From Arbacia lixula (Eukaryota; Echinodermata; Echinoidea; Arbacioida; Arbaciidae), in NCBI GenBank assembly GCA_963669155.1, contig OZ022585.1, positions 25,625,213-25,689,212 on the forward strand: a stretch of 64,000 nucleotides of DNA. The letters run 5' to 3'. Below, piece after piece: positions 43,701-47,562 of this stretch. The stretch's first letter is position 1. Each line of letters starts with the position of its first letter. The position numbers and the translations under genes were made by a program. The notes under the pieces were generated by a model, which saw only the letters and a list, made by a program, of their open reading frames with translations, was not told where the DNA came from and did no database searches.

Positions 43701-46088
43701 CATAGGTGCATGAATTAGCAATGGATGACCTGGTGAGGTATGAGAACATGACCTGGTTGAATTGCCATGACGACCTACCGAAGCACAAGAAAGGGCGCGA
43801 ACCAGAGGTCACAGTGTTTGGTGAGTGCTTTCTCTCACTGGAAACAGACAAATCGGAGAAGCAAAATTAAACAAAAATTAAGAAAATTGGAAAAAAAGAA
43901 AGAAATGAACAAATCATTTAATGAATTCCATTTTATGGAGGCAAATCGGGGGAAGATCCAACACAATATTTTTGAGGACTGGTGTGTGACTTGTACCTAT
44001 GACCTTGCCTATTAGAAATGGACTCTCAACCAATTGAGCTATTAACACACTATTATGATATATTGATGTATCATATCATACAAGTAAAGCCCATGCAAAG
44101 CTTGACTCTTCTTTGCATTGATAGATGAGTGATGTTGTTTGTGTCTGGTTCCTATCCCATGGCTCTAGTCTTCAGGCCTGCGGTGGTGATCGTCTGCAAG
44201 GAGCGGGCTCGGAAGAAGAGCATGGTCAAGCTGTCTGGGACCGGCACAATGAGAGGCGCCCCAGAGGACATGATCCGCTTTAAGTGGATGGTGCCCATTG
44301 CTTCCATGCAGGTCAAGGAGACCAATATCTCAGGTGAGAGAAGGAGGAGAGAGGGAGGAGAAGAGAAGGGAGGAGGGGGAGGGAGAGGTGGAGGGGTGGG
44401 GAGAGGGGGAGGGAGAGAGGGGAGGGGTGGGGAGACATGATCCGCTTCAAGTGGATGGTGCCCATTGCTTCCATGCAGGTCAAGGAGACCAATATCTCAG
44501 TTGAAAGAAGGAAGAGAGAGGGAGGAGAAGAGAAGGGAGGAGGGGGAGGGAGAGGGGTGGGGGGGAGGGGGAGGGGTAGGGAGAGGGGGGAGGGGAGGGG
44601 AGACAAGGTCCACTTTAAGTGGATAGTACCCATAGCATCCAGGAAACAAATCAAGGAAACAAACATCTCAAGTGAGAGTAGGGAAAGAGAGGGAGAGGGA
44701 GGAAGGGGGAGGGATGGATGGATGGGTGAAGGTAGAGGCATAGTTCTTACATCATGATGAGTCCTGTAACCAACCCCGCTTCCCCTCCTTTCCTTTAACA
44801 CCTATTACACACCATTCTTGATTCTTTCTCCTTCTGTTGGTTCCACAGAGACTGATTACCTGAGTCTGTGGGAGATCATCCACCTCAAAGCAGAAGGCAA
44901 AGCAGAGAAAGTCTTCCAGCTTTCATGCAGGTGAGATTTCTAAAAATGTTATTTAACAATTTGTGTGTTAGCTAAACAATCTGCCACTCTATTCAACATG
45001 TGTCTAGTACTTATTGGAAAATTCATCAATTGCACATCAAGGGTGAATGTGTGTGCTGTATTTTCTGTCATGCTAATTCGCGTTAACTTGTTAACCTTAA
45101 AATTTTGAAAATCATATTTGGGTTAATGATTGGGCGTAAACGTAACTATACTTTCAAGCTTCTGCAAGACTTGTCCAAGGACTTCTCTAAGATTTCTAGT
45201 TACAGTTCATTTATTATTGCAATTATTTAAATTATTTAAACCAGATTATTTTCTAATTGAATGAATCTCGCATCATTGCTCAGTGAGAAATCTGTTACAA
45301 TTCCTGTTAGTGTTATATCTATCTGTGCTTCTAATTGATGCAGCTGTGCTGAATTGCGGAACTCATTTGTCAAGACTGTACGGCAGACTCTGAGAGAGTA
45401 CCATCGTGCAAAGAGCGCCCCCGGTGGTGGCTCCAAGTTTAATACCAAGAAGACATACACTCCGTACGGCGGCAAGCGCTTTGAGGCCCTTGGGAGAAAC
45501 AAACGGACTCTACGCAAGACAGGAACCAAGTCTGACGGCGGGTCATCTGCCGGTCAGAGCGAGGCCGGATCATTGGGCAGTGAGGACCATTCCAGTGAGA
45601 GCGGTTCACACCGGTCTGATGGACATGGCGATGAGACAGACTCCACCAGTACGGGTCGAGGGTCATACCATCATGACCAGGAAACTGAGCCCCGCCCATC
45701 TCCACTCTTTGGGATCCAGCGCCAACCCAGTAAAGGAGCCTTAAACTTCAACGGCAACAACAGCTCTCATCAAGAGGCGGGACTGGAGGAGGAGCTTGAC
45801 CCGTCACCTGATCTGTCCACTCTGCCTGTCTTTGCTCCAACGGTGCGGGCCTCTGTCCCTGACGCCCGGTCACATGATGACCCCAACAGGACTCTGACAC
45901 CAGACTTGAGCCTAAACCAGCCGCTGACACCAGACCTAAGCCTAGACAGGCCCCTGACGCTGGACCTGACACTGTCAGCTAACATGCAGCGACAGACCAG
46001 TACTCCCAGCGAACCTTACACACCAAACCTGGAGGACATACGGGCTCGTCTGGCAGAGATTGAACTGGCTGTAGAGAGCCCTCATTGA
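10479..46088 (+). CDS. TIAM1: TIAM/Still life family Rac GEF (22 core exons)
   Basis: The product is a Dbl-family exchange factor that loads GTP on Rac at the plasma membrane and junctions. Joined core exons are 10479-11744, 12516-12699, 15186-15272, 15826-15972, 25148-25242, 26499-26579, 27080-27337, 28044-28108, 29588-29669, 30315-30476, 30953-31057, 31613-31691, 34404-34505, 35163-35420, 35756-36195, 36614-36739, 37358-37564, 40091-40291, 43706-43820, 44169-44333, 44849-44930 and 45344-46088. All introns are GT-AG, phases agree throughout, and the sum of 5052 nt gives 1683 residues plus stop. TIAM1 has about 1591 residues and TIAM2 about 1701. Approximate residues: PHn 446-563, CC-Ex 563-706, RBD 775-850, PDZ 850-945, DH 1090-1300, PHc 1318-1455, polar tail to 1683. 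The order is the TIAM signature. The N-terminal start is uncertain and may lie at 8093. Exons are described separately. Confidence 0.96.
11930..11960. repeat. Poly-T to poly-G junction
   Basis: About 23 T are followed directly by 9 G within the intron. The same kind of junction is present at 31110-31140 and, on the other strand, at 63630-63652. Confidence 0.9.
12139..12515 (+). repeat. TIAM1: Upstream duplicates of the PHn exon acceptor region
   Basis: TTCTGTCGATCAG, which forms the acceptor of the exon at 12516, occurs twice more upstream, in copies beginning near 12139 and 12400. Each is followed by degenerate exon-like sequence with GACCAGGTGAAGGAGGAGAC. The first copy is interrupted by the MITE at 12173-12339. 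The duplicated exon edges contain early stops in the gene frame, so they are probably not used. Confidence 0.85.
12173..12339. mobile_element. 167-bp MITE with GGGG-ATTTCATGAAA ends
   Basis: The left GGGGGGCATTTCATGAAAGT and the right end, reading GGGGACCGTTTCATGAAAGT in reverse complement, are inverted repeats. It splits one duplicated copy of the PHn exon edge, and CAGG stands at both flanks. It is non-coding. Confidence 0.8.
12516..12699 (+). CDS. TIAM1: TIAM exon: start of N-terminal PH domain
   Basis: Phase 0 to phase 1. After an acidic run of Glu the exon encodes [20 protein letters not shown] and ends WKEYW. This is the first strands of the PHn domain, matching TIAM2 VRKAGWLFFKPL and KWKQYWVTLKG. 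In vertebrate TIAM proteins this domain together with CC-Ex binds membranes and scaffold proteins. Confidence 0.95.
12696..12913 (+). repeat. TIAM1: 74-bp tandem repeat carrying the exon donor site, 3 copies
   Basis: Units start at about 12696, 12769 and 12843. Each begins with a donor-like GGGGTAAG or GGGGTGAG and continues AAGCCATTCTGTA to GTGTGGGTCCA. The first unit overlaps the true exon end, so the splice donor itself has been copied. Confidence 0.92.
13096..13235. mobile_element. Palindromic element with hammerhead-like core (copy A)
   Basis: Arms at 13103-13142 and 13188-13228, containing GATCTGTTGTCTCACGATAA and its reverse complement, flank a loop with CTGACGAAG and then CGAAATGTTGC (13153-13182). 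The related element at 24733-24939 has the same loop motif. There is no coding capacity. The CUGANGA and GAAA blocks recall a hammerhead ribozyme core, but stem II pairs poorly. Confidence 0.7.
13593..14357 (+). repeat. 73-76 bp minisatellite, about 10 copies
   Basis: The unit begins TTTTCAAGGCCTGGTAATG and contains GGGTTAACTCTCTCATTACC and AAGCCAATGGGG. Each unit holds two internal inverted repeats, TGGTAATG with CATTACCA and CCATTGG with CCAATGG. A single inverted, diverged monomer lies at 24310-24370. Short open frames with NPIGLLH on the - strand are repeat artefacts. Confidence 0.95.
15186..15272 (+). CDS. TIAM1: TIAM exon: PHn domain, middle
   Basis: Phase 1 to phase 1 after the acceptor TTCCTCTTAG. 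It encodes [16 protein letters not shown], which aligns with VTLKGCTLLFYETYGK of TIAM2. Confidence 0.95.
15288..15582 (+). repeat. TIAM1: 74-bp tandem repeat just after a donor, 4 copies
   Basis: Starts are at about 15288, 15362, 15436 and 15510 with the unit GCTTCTTACTTTGGCTAGTT and onward. The array starts about 15 bp after the donor GTAAGC of the preceding exon. Confidence 0.92.
15826..15972 (+). CDS. TIAM1: TIAM exon: PHn domain, C-terminal helix
   Basis: Phase 1 to phase 1. It encodes [20 protein letters not shown] and then [14 protein letters not shown], closely matching [20 protein letters not shown] and SQTELENWITAIHS. The conserved Trp of the PH C-terminal helix is present. Confidence 0.97.
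15918..16762 (+). repeat. TIAM1: About 200-bp repeats copying the 3' end of the PHn exon
   Basis: The segment CAGCCAGATTGAGCTGGAGA through GTACATTCAGGTGAG, which is the exon's last part and donor, recurs near 16128, 16332, 16543 and, degenerate, 16718. The copies are separated by GA-rich sequence with GGTAGTAGAGGGG. Each copy is preceded by CTTCTACAG, so it looks like a 49-nt mini-exon with both splice sites. Because 49 is not a multiple of three, inclusion would shift the frame. Confidence 0.93.
16858..17462. mobile_element. MITE with poly-C/poly-G ends, copy 1
   Basis: It begins AAGTCCCC with a C-run followed by TTAGCAAAATAGCATAAC, and ends with GTTATGCTATTTTGCTTA followed by 18 G and ACTT. 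The interior matches the copy at 53214-53948 over most of its length. The 3' inner repeat seen in the other copy is missing here, so this copy has lost part of one arm. Non-autonomous DNA transposon, superfamily not determined. Confidence 0.88.
17800..18105. repeat. GA-rich microsatellite tract
   Basis: GGGAGGGAGAGATA and GAGAGA runs with no coding signal. Confidence 0.95.
18669..18817 (-). repeat. Dispersed repeat with GA tail, copy 1 (partner at 31153-31375)
   Basis: Read on the - strand, it runs from GACAAAATTATTTTCAATAT through TCAGGCCTTTGGTTCCC to a TCTC microsatellite. It matches 31153-31375, which reads on the + strand. A body of about 90 bp ends in the same simple repeat in both places, as expected of an element that carries its own microsatellite tail. 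Confidence 0.85.
19410..19520. repeat. GA/CA-rich simple repeat
   Basis: GAGAGAGACATAGAGAGACA with ACACACAC runs. Nothing coding is visible. Confidence 0.85.
19695..20240. repeat. GA-rich minisatellite, GACAAGAGAAAAGAGAGA unit
   Basis: Units built from GACAAGAGAAAAGAGAG, a variable GA run and TAGAGAAGGTGGTAG recur about ten times with variable length. Open frames here, rich in RERE on one strand and SLSL on the other, are composition artefacts. Confidence 0.95.
20305..21185. mobile_element. 0.88-kb CpG-rich element with about 40-bp inverted ends
   Basis: The left end 20305-20345 contains AGCTTTCTAACGCGAGACCG and the right end 21146-21185 carries its near-perfect reverse complement. Base composition inside, at about 20300-20460 and 20670-21180, is much richer in CpG than the surrounding intron. 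A donor-like GTGAGT at 20463 and a small exon at 20658-20723 suggest it carries a promoter and 5' exons. It may be a deletion derivative of a larger DNA transposon. GTAG stands at both flanks, a possible 4-bp target duplication. Confidence 0.7.
20658..20723 (+). CDS. Candidate alternative first exon ([14 protein letters not shown])
   Basis: It follows the acceptor-like ATGTTTTAG and ends at a strong donor, GTGAGT. The ATG at 20666 reads [19 protein letters not shown] and stops in phase 1. The next downstream TIAM exon, 25148, begins in phase 1, so splicing would give a TIAM protein lacking the N-terminal region and PHn domain. The GRPPR core resembles an AT-hook. An equal alternative is that it is the first exon of the transposon it sits in. 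No expression evidence is available. Confidence 0.35.
21187..21262 (+). repeat. 24-bp tandem repeat, 3 copies
   Basis: AACAGTCGTAGGCCAGGGTT and close variants occur three times, directly abutting the inverted-repeat element at 20305-21185. Confidence 0.9.
22695..22741. repeat. GA dinucleotide microsatellite
   Basis: About 20 GA units within the intron. Confidence 0.95.
24310..24370 (-). repeat. Single inverted monomer of the 13.6-kb minisatellite
   Basis: The + strand reads GCCTTGAAAACTCTATTGGC and later CATGCCAATGATAATGAGAG. In reverse complement this matches the 73-76 bp unit arrayed at 13593-14357, with some substitutions. It shows that the unit exists outside the array. Confidence 0.8.
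24733..24939. mobile_element. Palindromic element with hammerhead-like core (copy B)
   Basis: Two arms of about 85 bp contain GTCTCGCAATGTAAGGTCAA and its reverse complement. The right arm carries CTGATGAAGC, GCAGTAGCG and CGAAATGTGATC, the same blocks as the element at 13096-13235. The left arm carries the complement, so the whole can fold into one long hairpin. Confidence 0.8.
25148..25242 (+). CDS. TIAM1: TIAM exon: PHn to CC-Ex junction
   Basis: Phase 1 to phase 0. It encodes [20 protein letters not shown] and continues [12 protein letters not shown], matching ACASLFAKKHGKEDTLRLLK of TIAM2. Confidence 0.97.
25238..25332 (+). repeat. TIAM1: 48-bp duplication carrying the exon donor, 2 copies
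   Basis: TCAAGTAAGTATG, the exon end plus donor, occurs at 25239 and again near 25287. Both are followed by CGTCATAGCGCCAAGCTAGA or a close variant. Two tandem donor sites therefore lie 48 nt apart. Confidence 0.9.
26499..26579 (+). CDS. TIAM1: TIAM exon: CC-Ex coiled coil
   Basis: Phase 0 at both ends after a long pyrimidine tract and TTATGCAG. It encodes [20 protein letters not shown], aligning with [20 protein letters not shown] of TIAM2. Confidence 0.96.
26856..26876. repeat. TA microsatellite
   Basis: Ten TA units inside the intron. Confidence 0.9.
27080..27337 (+). CDS. TIAM1: TIAM exon: CC-Ex region
   Basis: Phase 0 at both ends. The peptide includes [20 protein letters not shown] and [16 protein letters not shown], nearly identical to TIAM family members (WEQNLEQFQMDLFRFRCYLA and [16 protein letters not shown]). 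With PHn this module recruits TIAM to membranes and binding partners. Confidence 0.98.
28044..28108 (+). CDS. TIAM1: TIAM exon: CC-Ex to RBD linker
   Basis: Phase 0 to phase 2. It encodes [20 protein letters not shown]. In position it corresponds to the FSSLKGLDTLARK linker of TIAM2. The support is splice sites, phase and place rather than strong similarity. Confidence 0.8.
28496..29587 (+). repeat. TIAM1: 44-bp minisatellite copied from an exon acceptor, about 25 copies
   Basis: The unit is GGTCTAAGACTAAGCCAAGC plus CCTTGTTCCTGTCC and a GT-rich end closing in GTGTGTAG. The array runs straight into the true acceptor at 29587, where TGTGTGTGTAG is followed by GTCTACCCC. Each unit therefore repeats an acceptor-like GTGTAG and the first bases of the exon. 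Open frames rich in VCRSKTKP are artefacts. Confidence 0.95.
29588..29669 (+). CDS. TIAM1: TIAM exon: acidic linker before RBD
   Basis: Phase 2 to phase 0. It encodes [20 protein letters not shown] and then DYEENQQ. Supported by splice sites and frame continuity on both sides. Confidence 0.8.
30315..30476 (+). CDS. TIAM1: TIAM exon: Ras-binding domain, first part
   Basis: Phase 0 at both ends. It encodes [20 protein letters not shown] and GMTVQDLL, the first strands of a ubiquitin-like RBD. TIAM2 has TYVHFQDNHGVTVGIKPEHR followed by VEDIL in this place. The domain binds active Ras in TIAM1. Confidence 0.92.
30953..31057 (+). CDS. TIAM1: TIAM exon: Ras-binding domain, second part
   Basis: Phase 0 at both ends. 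[20 protein letters not shown] matches SHYGLQLRKLVDDNVEYCIP of TIAM2. It is followed by a donor GTGAGC. Confidence 0.94.
31110..31140. repeat. Poly-T to poly-G junction, second case
   Basis: About 18 T are followed by 9 G and AGGGG, just upstream of the dispersed repeat at 31153. Confidence 0.9.
31153..31375 (+). repeat. Dispersed repeat with CT tail, copy 2
   Basis: A body of about 90 bp (ACAAAATTATTTTGAATATC to CCATCTTTCACTCCCCCTC) is followed by a CT microsatellite. It is the + strand partner of 18669-18817. Confidence 0.85.
31613..31691 (+). CDS. TIAM1: TIAM exon: RBD end to PDZ start
   Basis: Phase 0 to phase 1. [20 protein letters not shown] matches LYKEIEICPKVTQSIHIEKS of TIAM1 in position and pattern. 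It ends VSFG at the carboxylate-binding loop of the PDZ domain. Confidence 0.95.
31735..34135 (+). repeat. TIAM1: 35-bp satellite, about 68 copies, with higher-order structure
   Basis: The unit TTATTGGGGACAGCATTAAG plus AGAAATGCTCTTGTG repeats at exact 35-bp spacing. AAGAG and CTCTT inside each unit can pair as a small hairpin. A block of 16 variant units (560 bp) around 32460-33019 is repeated at 33020-33570 with the same variants in the same order. A shorter 210-bp repetition of six units follows at about 33421-33730. The array begins some 45 bp after the exon donor at 31692. Confidence 0.97.
34404..34505 (+). CDS. TIAM1: TIAM exon: PDZ domain, first part
   Basis: Phase 1 to phase 1. With the preceding exon it reads [11 protein letters not shown], a GLGF-type PDZ loop, then [16 protein letters not shown]. 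This matches TYGFSLSSV and LYVNSVKETGLASKKG of TIAM1. The donor GTGGGT is confirmed by the in-phase continuation at 35163. Confidence 0.96.
34423..35050 (+). repeat. TIAM1: 150-bp tandem repeat copying the PDZ exon and its donor
   Basis: Units start at 34423, 34573, 34723 and 34873. The first three are complete and the last diverges after about 65 bp, with a fragment near 35037. Each includes most of the PDZ exon, the donor GTGGGT and the following intron with GGGTGTGGTGAGGGGGAGG. The period is a multiple of three, so long frames stay open across the array, although the second unit has a stop in the exon-like part. Confidence 0.95.
35163..35420 (+). CDS. TIAM1: TIAM exon: PDZ domain, second part
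   Basis: Phase 1 to phase 1. [20 protein letters not shown] is the conserved PDZ strand and helix segment (TIAM1 GLKAGDEILEINNRAADAL). Then comes [11 protein letters not shown] and a Pro-rich linker. It acts as a docking site for C-termini of membrane receptors in vertebrate TIAM1. Confidence 0.97.
35756..36195 (+). CDS. TIAM1: TIAM exon: acidic linker and start of DH domain
   Basis: Phase 1 to phase 0. A Glu-rich linker is followed by [14 protein letters not shown], like STEQVAAFCRSLHEM of TIAM1. Then comes [20 protein letters not shown], conserved region 1 of the Dbl homology fold (LRKVICELLETERTYVKDLN in TIAM1), with the Glu that contacts Rac switch I. Confidence 0.98.
36614..36739 (+). 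CDS. TIAM1: TIAM exon: DH domain, part 2
   Basis: Phase 0 at both ends. [20 protein letters not shown] then [10 protein letters not shown] aligns with LDVLFGNLTEMVEFQVEFLK of TIAM1. Confidence 0.98.
36765..37015 (+). repeat. TIAM1: About 70-bp G-rich tandem repeat near a donor, 3-4 copies
   Basis: GATAGAACCAGAGGAG-like and GAGAGAAGGGATCAG segments recur, including an 18-G run near 36811. It starts about 30 bp after the donor of the DH exon. Confidence 0.85.
37358..37564 (+). CDS. TIAM1: TIAM exon: DH domain, part 3
   Basis: Phase 0 at both ends. It encodes [20 protein letters not shown] and ends [17 protein letters not shown]1 has [19 protein letters not shown] and [13 protein letters not shown]. 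The LIKPIQR motif is the Dbl conserved region 3 that contacts the GTPase. Confidence 0.99.
37571..39551 (+). repeat. TIAM1: 30-bp satellite directly after a DH exon donor, about 66 copies
   Basis: The unit ATTGACTCTCAGAGCTACAG plus GCTGGTCTGT repeats at exact 30-bp spacing and begins about 6 bp after the donor GTGAGT. Variation is limited to a few positions, such as TACAG versus TATAG and CTGT versus CTGC. Because 30 is a multiple of three, all frames stay open, giving a spurious 664-residue frame on the - strand and two long frames on the + strand. Confidence 0.98.
39712..40090 (+). repeat. TIAM1: Upstream duplicates of a DH exon acceptor and 5' end
   Basis: AGAGGGTGCTCAAGTACCCC and its variants, the acceptor AG plus exon start, occur near 39833 and 39955, with a weaker copy near 39714. 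The true exon starts at 40091. Each copy continues through CTACTCTCTGAGATG and ACCTGAACAGTGAC before diverging. Spacing is about 120-137 bp. The copies run into stops soon after the exon-like part. Confidence 0.93.
40091..40291 (+). CDS. TIAM1: TIAM exon: DH domain, C-terminal helices
   Basis: Phase 0 at both ends. [15 protein letters not shown], then [20 protein letters not shown] and [15 protein letters not shown], match TIAM1 RILKYPLLLRELFAL, EEHYHLDVAIKTMNKVASHI and [15 protein letters not shown]. The choice of this copy over its upstream duplicates rests on full open length and the downstream donor. Confidence 0.99.
40312..40905. repeat. TCTA/TCCA tetranucleotide microsatellite
   Basis: About 590 bp of TCTA, TCCA and TCTG units begin about 20 bp after the donor of the preceding exon. 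Open frames of LSIYLSIH are artefacts. Confidence 0.97.
41421..41435 (+). CDS. TIAM1: Possible 15-nt microexon (MVGSK)
   Basis: A long pyrimidine-rich tract, TCTGTCTGTCCATCTGTCTG and onward, precedes ACATCAG. Fifteen bases then encode MVGSK and are followed by GTAAAT. It is phase 0 at both ends, so it could be included between the DH and PH exons without changing the frame. Chance occurrence is quite possible. Confidence 0.3.
41538..41753. mobile_element. 216-bp MITE with GTTAGCCT-type ends
   Basis: The left GCTAGCCTGATTTCAGGCTG through ATCCAAACTG pairs with the right CAGTTTGGAT through CAGCCTGAGAACTAGGCTAA. The inverted repeats are imperfect, about 45 bp long, with no coding capacity. Confidence 0.75.
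42268..42387 (+). CDS. TIAM1: Probable 120-nt cassette exon in the DH-PH linker
   Basis: It lies between TGTGTCTATAG and GTAAAC, phase 0 at both ends. The 40 residues include [20 protein letters not shown] and PPRKKEDLP. Vertebrate TIAM proteins go directly from AEQ-KKE to the PH domain start, so this would be an insertion and is likely alternatively spliced. Codon use and GC content look coding compared with the AT-rich surroundings. Confidence 0.5.
43706..43820 (+). CDS. TIAM1: TIAM exon: C-terminal PH domain, first part
   Basis: Phase 0 to phase 1. [20 protein letters not shown] and then [11 protein letters not shown] align with VADLSMGDLLLHTTVIWLNP and KKEPELAAFVF of TIAM1. Confidence 0.97.
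43976..44046 (-). repeat. tRNA-derived SINE head or tRNA relic
   Basis: On the - strand the sequence reads TTAATAGCTCAATTGGTTGA with a perfect A box TAGCTCAATTGG (44030-44041). A degenerate B box AGGTACAAGTC lies at 43988-43998, at the usual 54-nt span. The acceptor stem does not close, so it is not an intact tRNA. It may be the 5' end of a SINE extending toward 43900. Confidence 0.55.
44169..44333 (+). CDS. TIAM1: TIAM exon: C-terminal PH domain, middle
   Basis: Phase 1 to phase 1. [20 protein letters not shown] and then [20 protein letters not shown] match VFKTAVVLVYKDGSKQKKKL and DPFRFRHMIPTEALQVRAL of TIAM1. Confidence 0.97.
44262..44680 (+). repeat. TIAM1: About 168-bp repeats copying the 3' end of a PHc exon
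   Basis: GACATGATCCGCTTCAAGTG through ACCAATATCTCAG occurs in the exon, again at 44433-44502, and in a diverged form at 44605-44672. The copies are separated by GA-rich sequence. The second copy has lost the strong donor (TTGAAAG in place of GTGAGAG). Confidence 0.93.
44849..44930 (+). CDS. TIAM1: TIAM exon: C-terminal PH domain, third part
   Basis: Phase 1 to phase 2. [20 protein letters not shown] and QLSC match NSIWELIHTKSEIEGRPETIF and QLCC of TIAM2. Confidence 0.97.
45344..46088 (+). CDS. TIAM1: TIAM last coding exon: end of PHc and C-terminal tail
   Basis: Phase 2 to the TGA stop. [20 protein letters not shown] is the PH C-terminal helix (TIAM2 ESKTNIVKVIRSILREN). [20 protein letters not shown] follows, matching the YVPFGGKRLCALKGARP segment of TIAM1. 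The rest is Ser/Gly/Asp/Pro-rich and likely disordered. A short internal repeat, [10 protein letters not shown] with two close variants, lies at about 45890-45975. Confidence 0.96.
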
Positions 46089-46181
46089 CAGGCAGACTCA
46101 CTCCCAGAAAGCTAGCTGGGTGAATCTAAAACACTCCATCACTAATACAGCTTCATGTAACTAGTGGTCATTTCACAGCCT

Positions 46182-46321
46182 GGGCCCTGTTTTATAAAAA
46201 CTTGCGATTAATCTGAAGCAATCGCAAGTCCAATCCCCAAATTGTAATGTACAGAGTTACGAGTAATATCAATTGCAAAAGCAAATTGCGCTCAATCACA
46301 GTTCTTTACAAGACAGGGCCC
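46182..46321. mobile_element. 140-bp MITE with GGGCCCTGT ends, 3' UTR copy 1
   Basis: Left GGGCCCTGTTTTATAAAAAC and right, in reverse complement, GGGCCCTGTCTTGTAAAGAA. The inner part carries CTTGCGATTAATC-type sequence shared with the next two elements. Confidence 0.85.
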
Positions 46322-46543
46322 TTATGTAACAATTGCACAGCAGGTGCCTTGTACAAGAGACACAGCAGGTGCCTTGTACAAGAGAGAGAAAGCAGACACT
46401 TGACACTAGTTAACCATATTTCATTTCATCAACCTGCACTAAAACTGTGTTACATAACTACATCATTTATAAGCCATGTCTCCAGTAATCATCGATCCTG
46501 CATTTTCTCCTGTTATCATAATAGTATGCTAATTTGATATCCA

Positions 46544-46702
46544 GGGCCCCGTAACATAAAGGTTTGCGATTAATCGCAAATTTGAAAGACAAATTCTGAT
46601 TGGTTACTGGTCAGTCTTTTGAACAAAAAGCACATGCAACAATGATGCTGATTGGCCATTGCCATTTTGCGATTGATCGCAAACCTTAATGTTACGTGGC
46701 CC
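46544..46702. mobile_element. 159-bp MITE with GGGCCCCGT ends, 3' UTR copy 2
   Basis: Left GGGCCCCGTAACATAAAGGT and right, in reverse complement, GGGCCACGTAACATTAAGGT. Inner TTTGCGATTAATCGCAAA is itself a palindrome. TATCC lies at both flanks, possibly a target duplication. Confidence 0.88.
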
Positions 46703-46832
46703 AGGTATCCATTGGCCAAGTGGATGTGCTTTGTCCTGACCACATCCTATAACTCACTGTGATCACACGTTGGTTATAGCAGTGAGTAGATACCAAGGCT
46801 TCCTGATGGAACTCTAGTGATAATGACAACAC

Positions 46833-46969
46833 GGCCCCCGTCGTATTAAGAATTGCAATTAATCTGCATCGATTGCATGTCCAATCCCTATCTCTAATAT
46901 GAAGAGTTATGATTGATAGCAATGGCAAGTCATGTTGCAATTGAATGTTTATCTTTATACGACAGGGCC
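46833..46969. mobile_element. 137-bp MITE with GGCCC-CGTCGTAT ends, 3' UTR copy 3
   Basis: Left GGCCCCCGTCGTATTAAGAA and right, in reverse complement, GGCCCTGTCGTATAAAGATA. The interior resembles the element at 46182-46321 (TTGCAATTAATCTG and AGAGTTATGATTGAT). Confidence 0.83.
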
Positions 46970-47413
46970 AATGTGTTATATGTGTATGCTGAGAGGCAAG
47001 GAAGATTTATTCAGTAATGATCACGATATAGTTCACTCTGTTCATTATCGCTCCTAATTACATAACACATACAGATATCTTTAGCAGTAACATTCTTCCA
47101 GTGTCTGAATTGAATCACCATAAGCAGATACCATATTTTCATTAAGTTTCCTTTTCTTTTTCAGTGCTTACTATGAATGTAAGGTGTATGTGAATTCTTG
47201 TAGATTGTATTGTGTTTTAACATTTGAAATTGACCCACATTTGAGTGGGTCTAATCCAAATTTGCAGTGGCCACGGAAATATCAGGTACTTATCAAGAAG
47301 TATGAGATGTATGGGTATTTCATTGAAGTTGAAGAATGAATTGCAAGGTAAAAGAAGTGTTAAGTCTGCTGCTTAAATGTTGTCATTACATGGAGAGTGC
47401 CCTCAATCTACCA

Positions 47414-47562
47414 TTAACTCTTAACCTGCCGCTGTCACATATTTGCGACTAAGGGGCAATGTGCTGCTGTCGCAAATTTGTGACCAACCTTTAATAGAGA
47501 AAACTGTGATATAGAAAACGTCCGGCACTGAGGGATTTTACCCCCGGCAAGTTAAGAGTTAA
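47414..47562. mobile_element. 141-bp MITE flanked by TTAA
   Basis: The left CTCTTAACCTGCCG and right CGGCAAGTTAAGAG ends are inverted repeats, and each is bounded outside by TTAA (47414-47417 and 47559-47562). TTAA duplication is typical of piggyBac and Kolobok type elements. The interior contains GTCACATATTTGCGAC and GTCGCAAATTTGTGAC. Confidence 0.78.

Noticed and set aside
44313-44801. 162-residue - strand frame rich in Pro, Leu and Ser
   Set aside because: Antisense of the GA-rich spacers and duplicated PHc exon ends.
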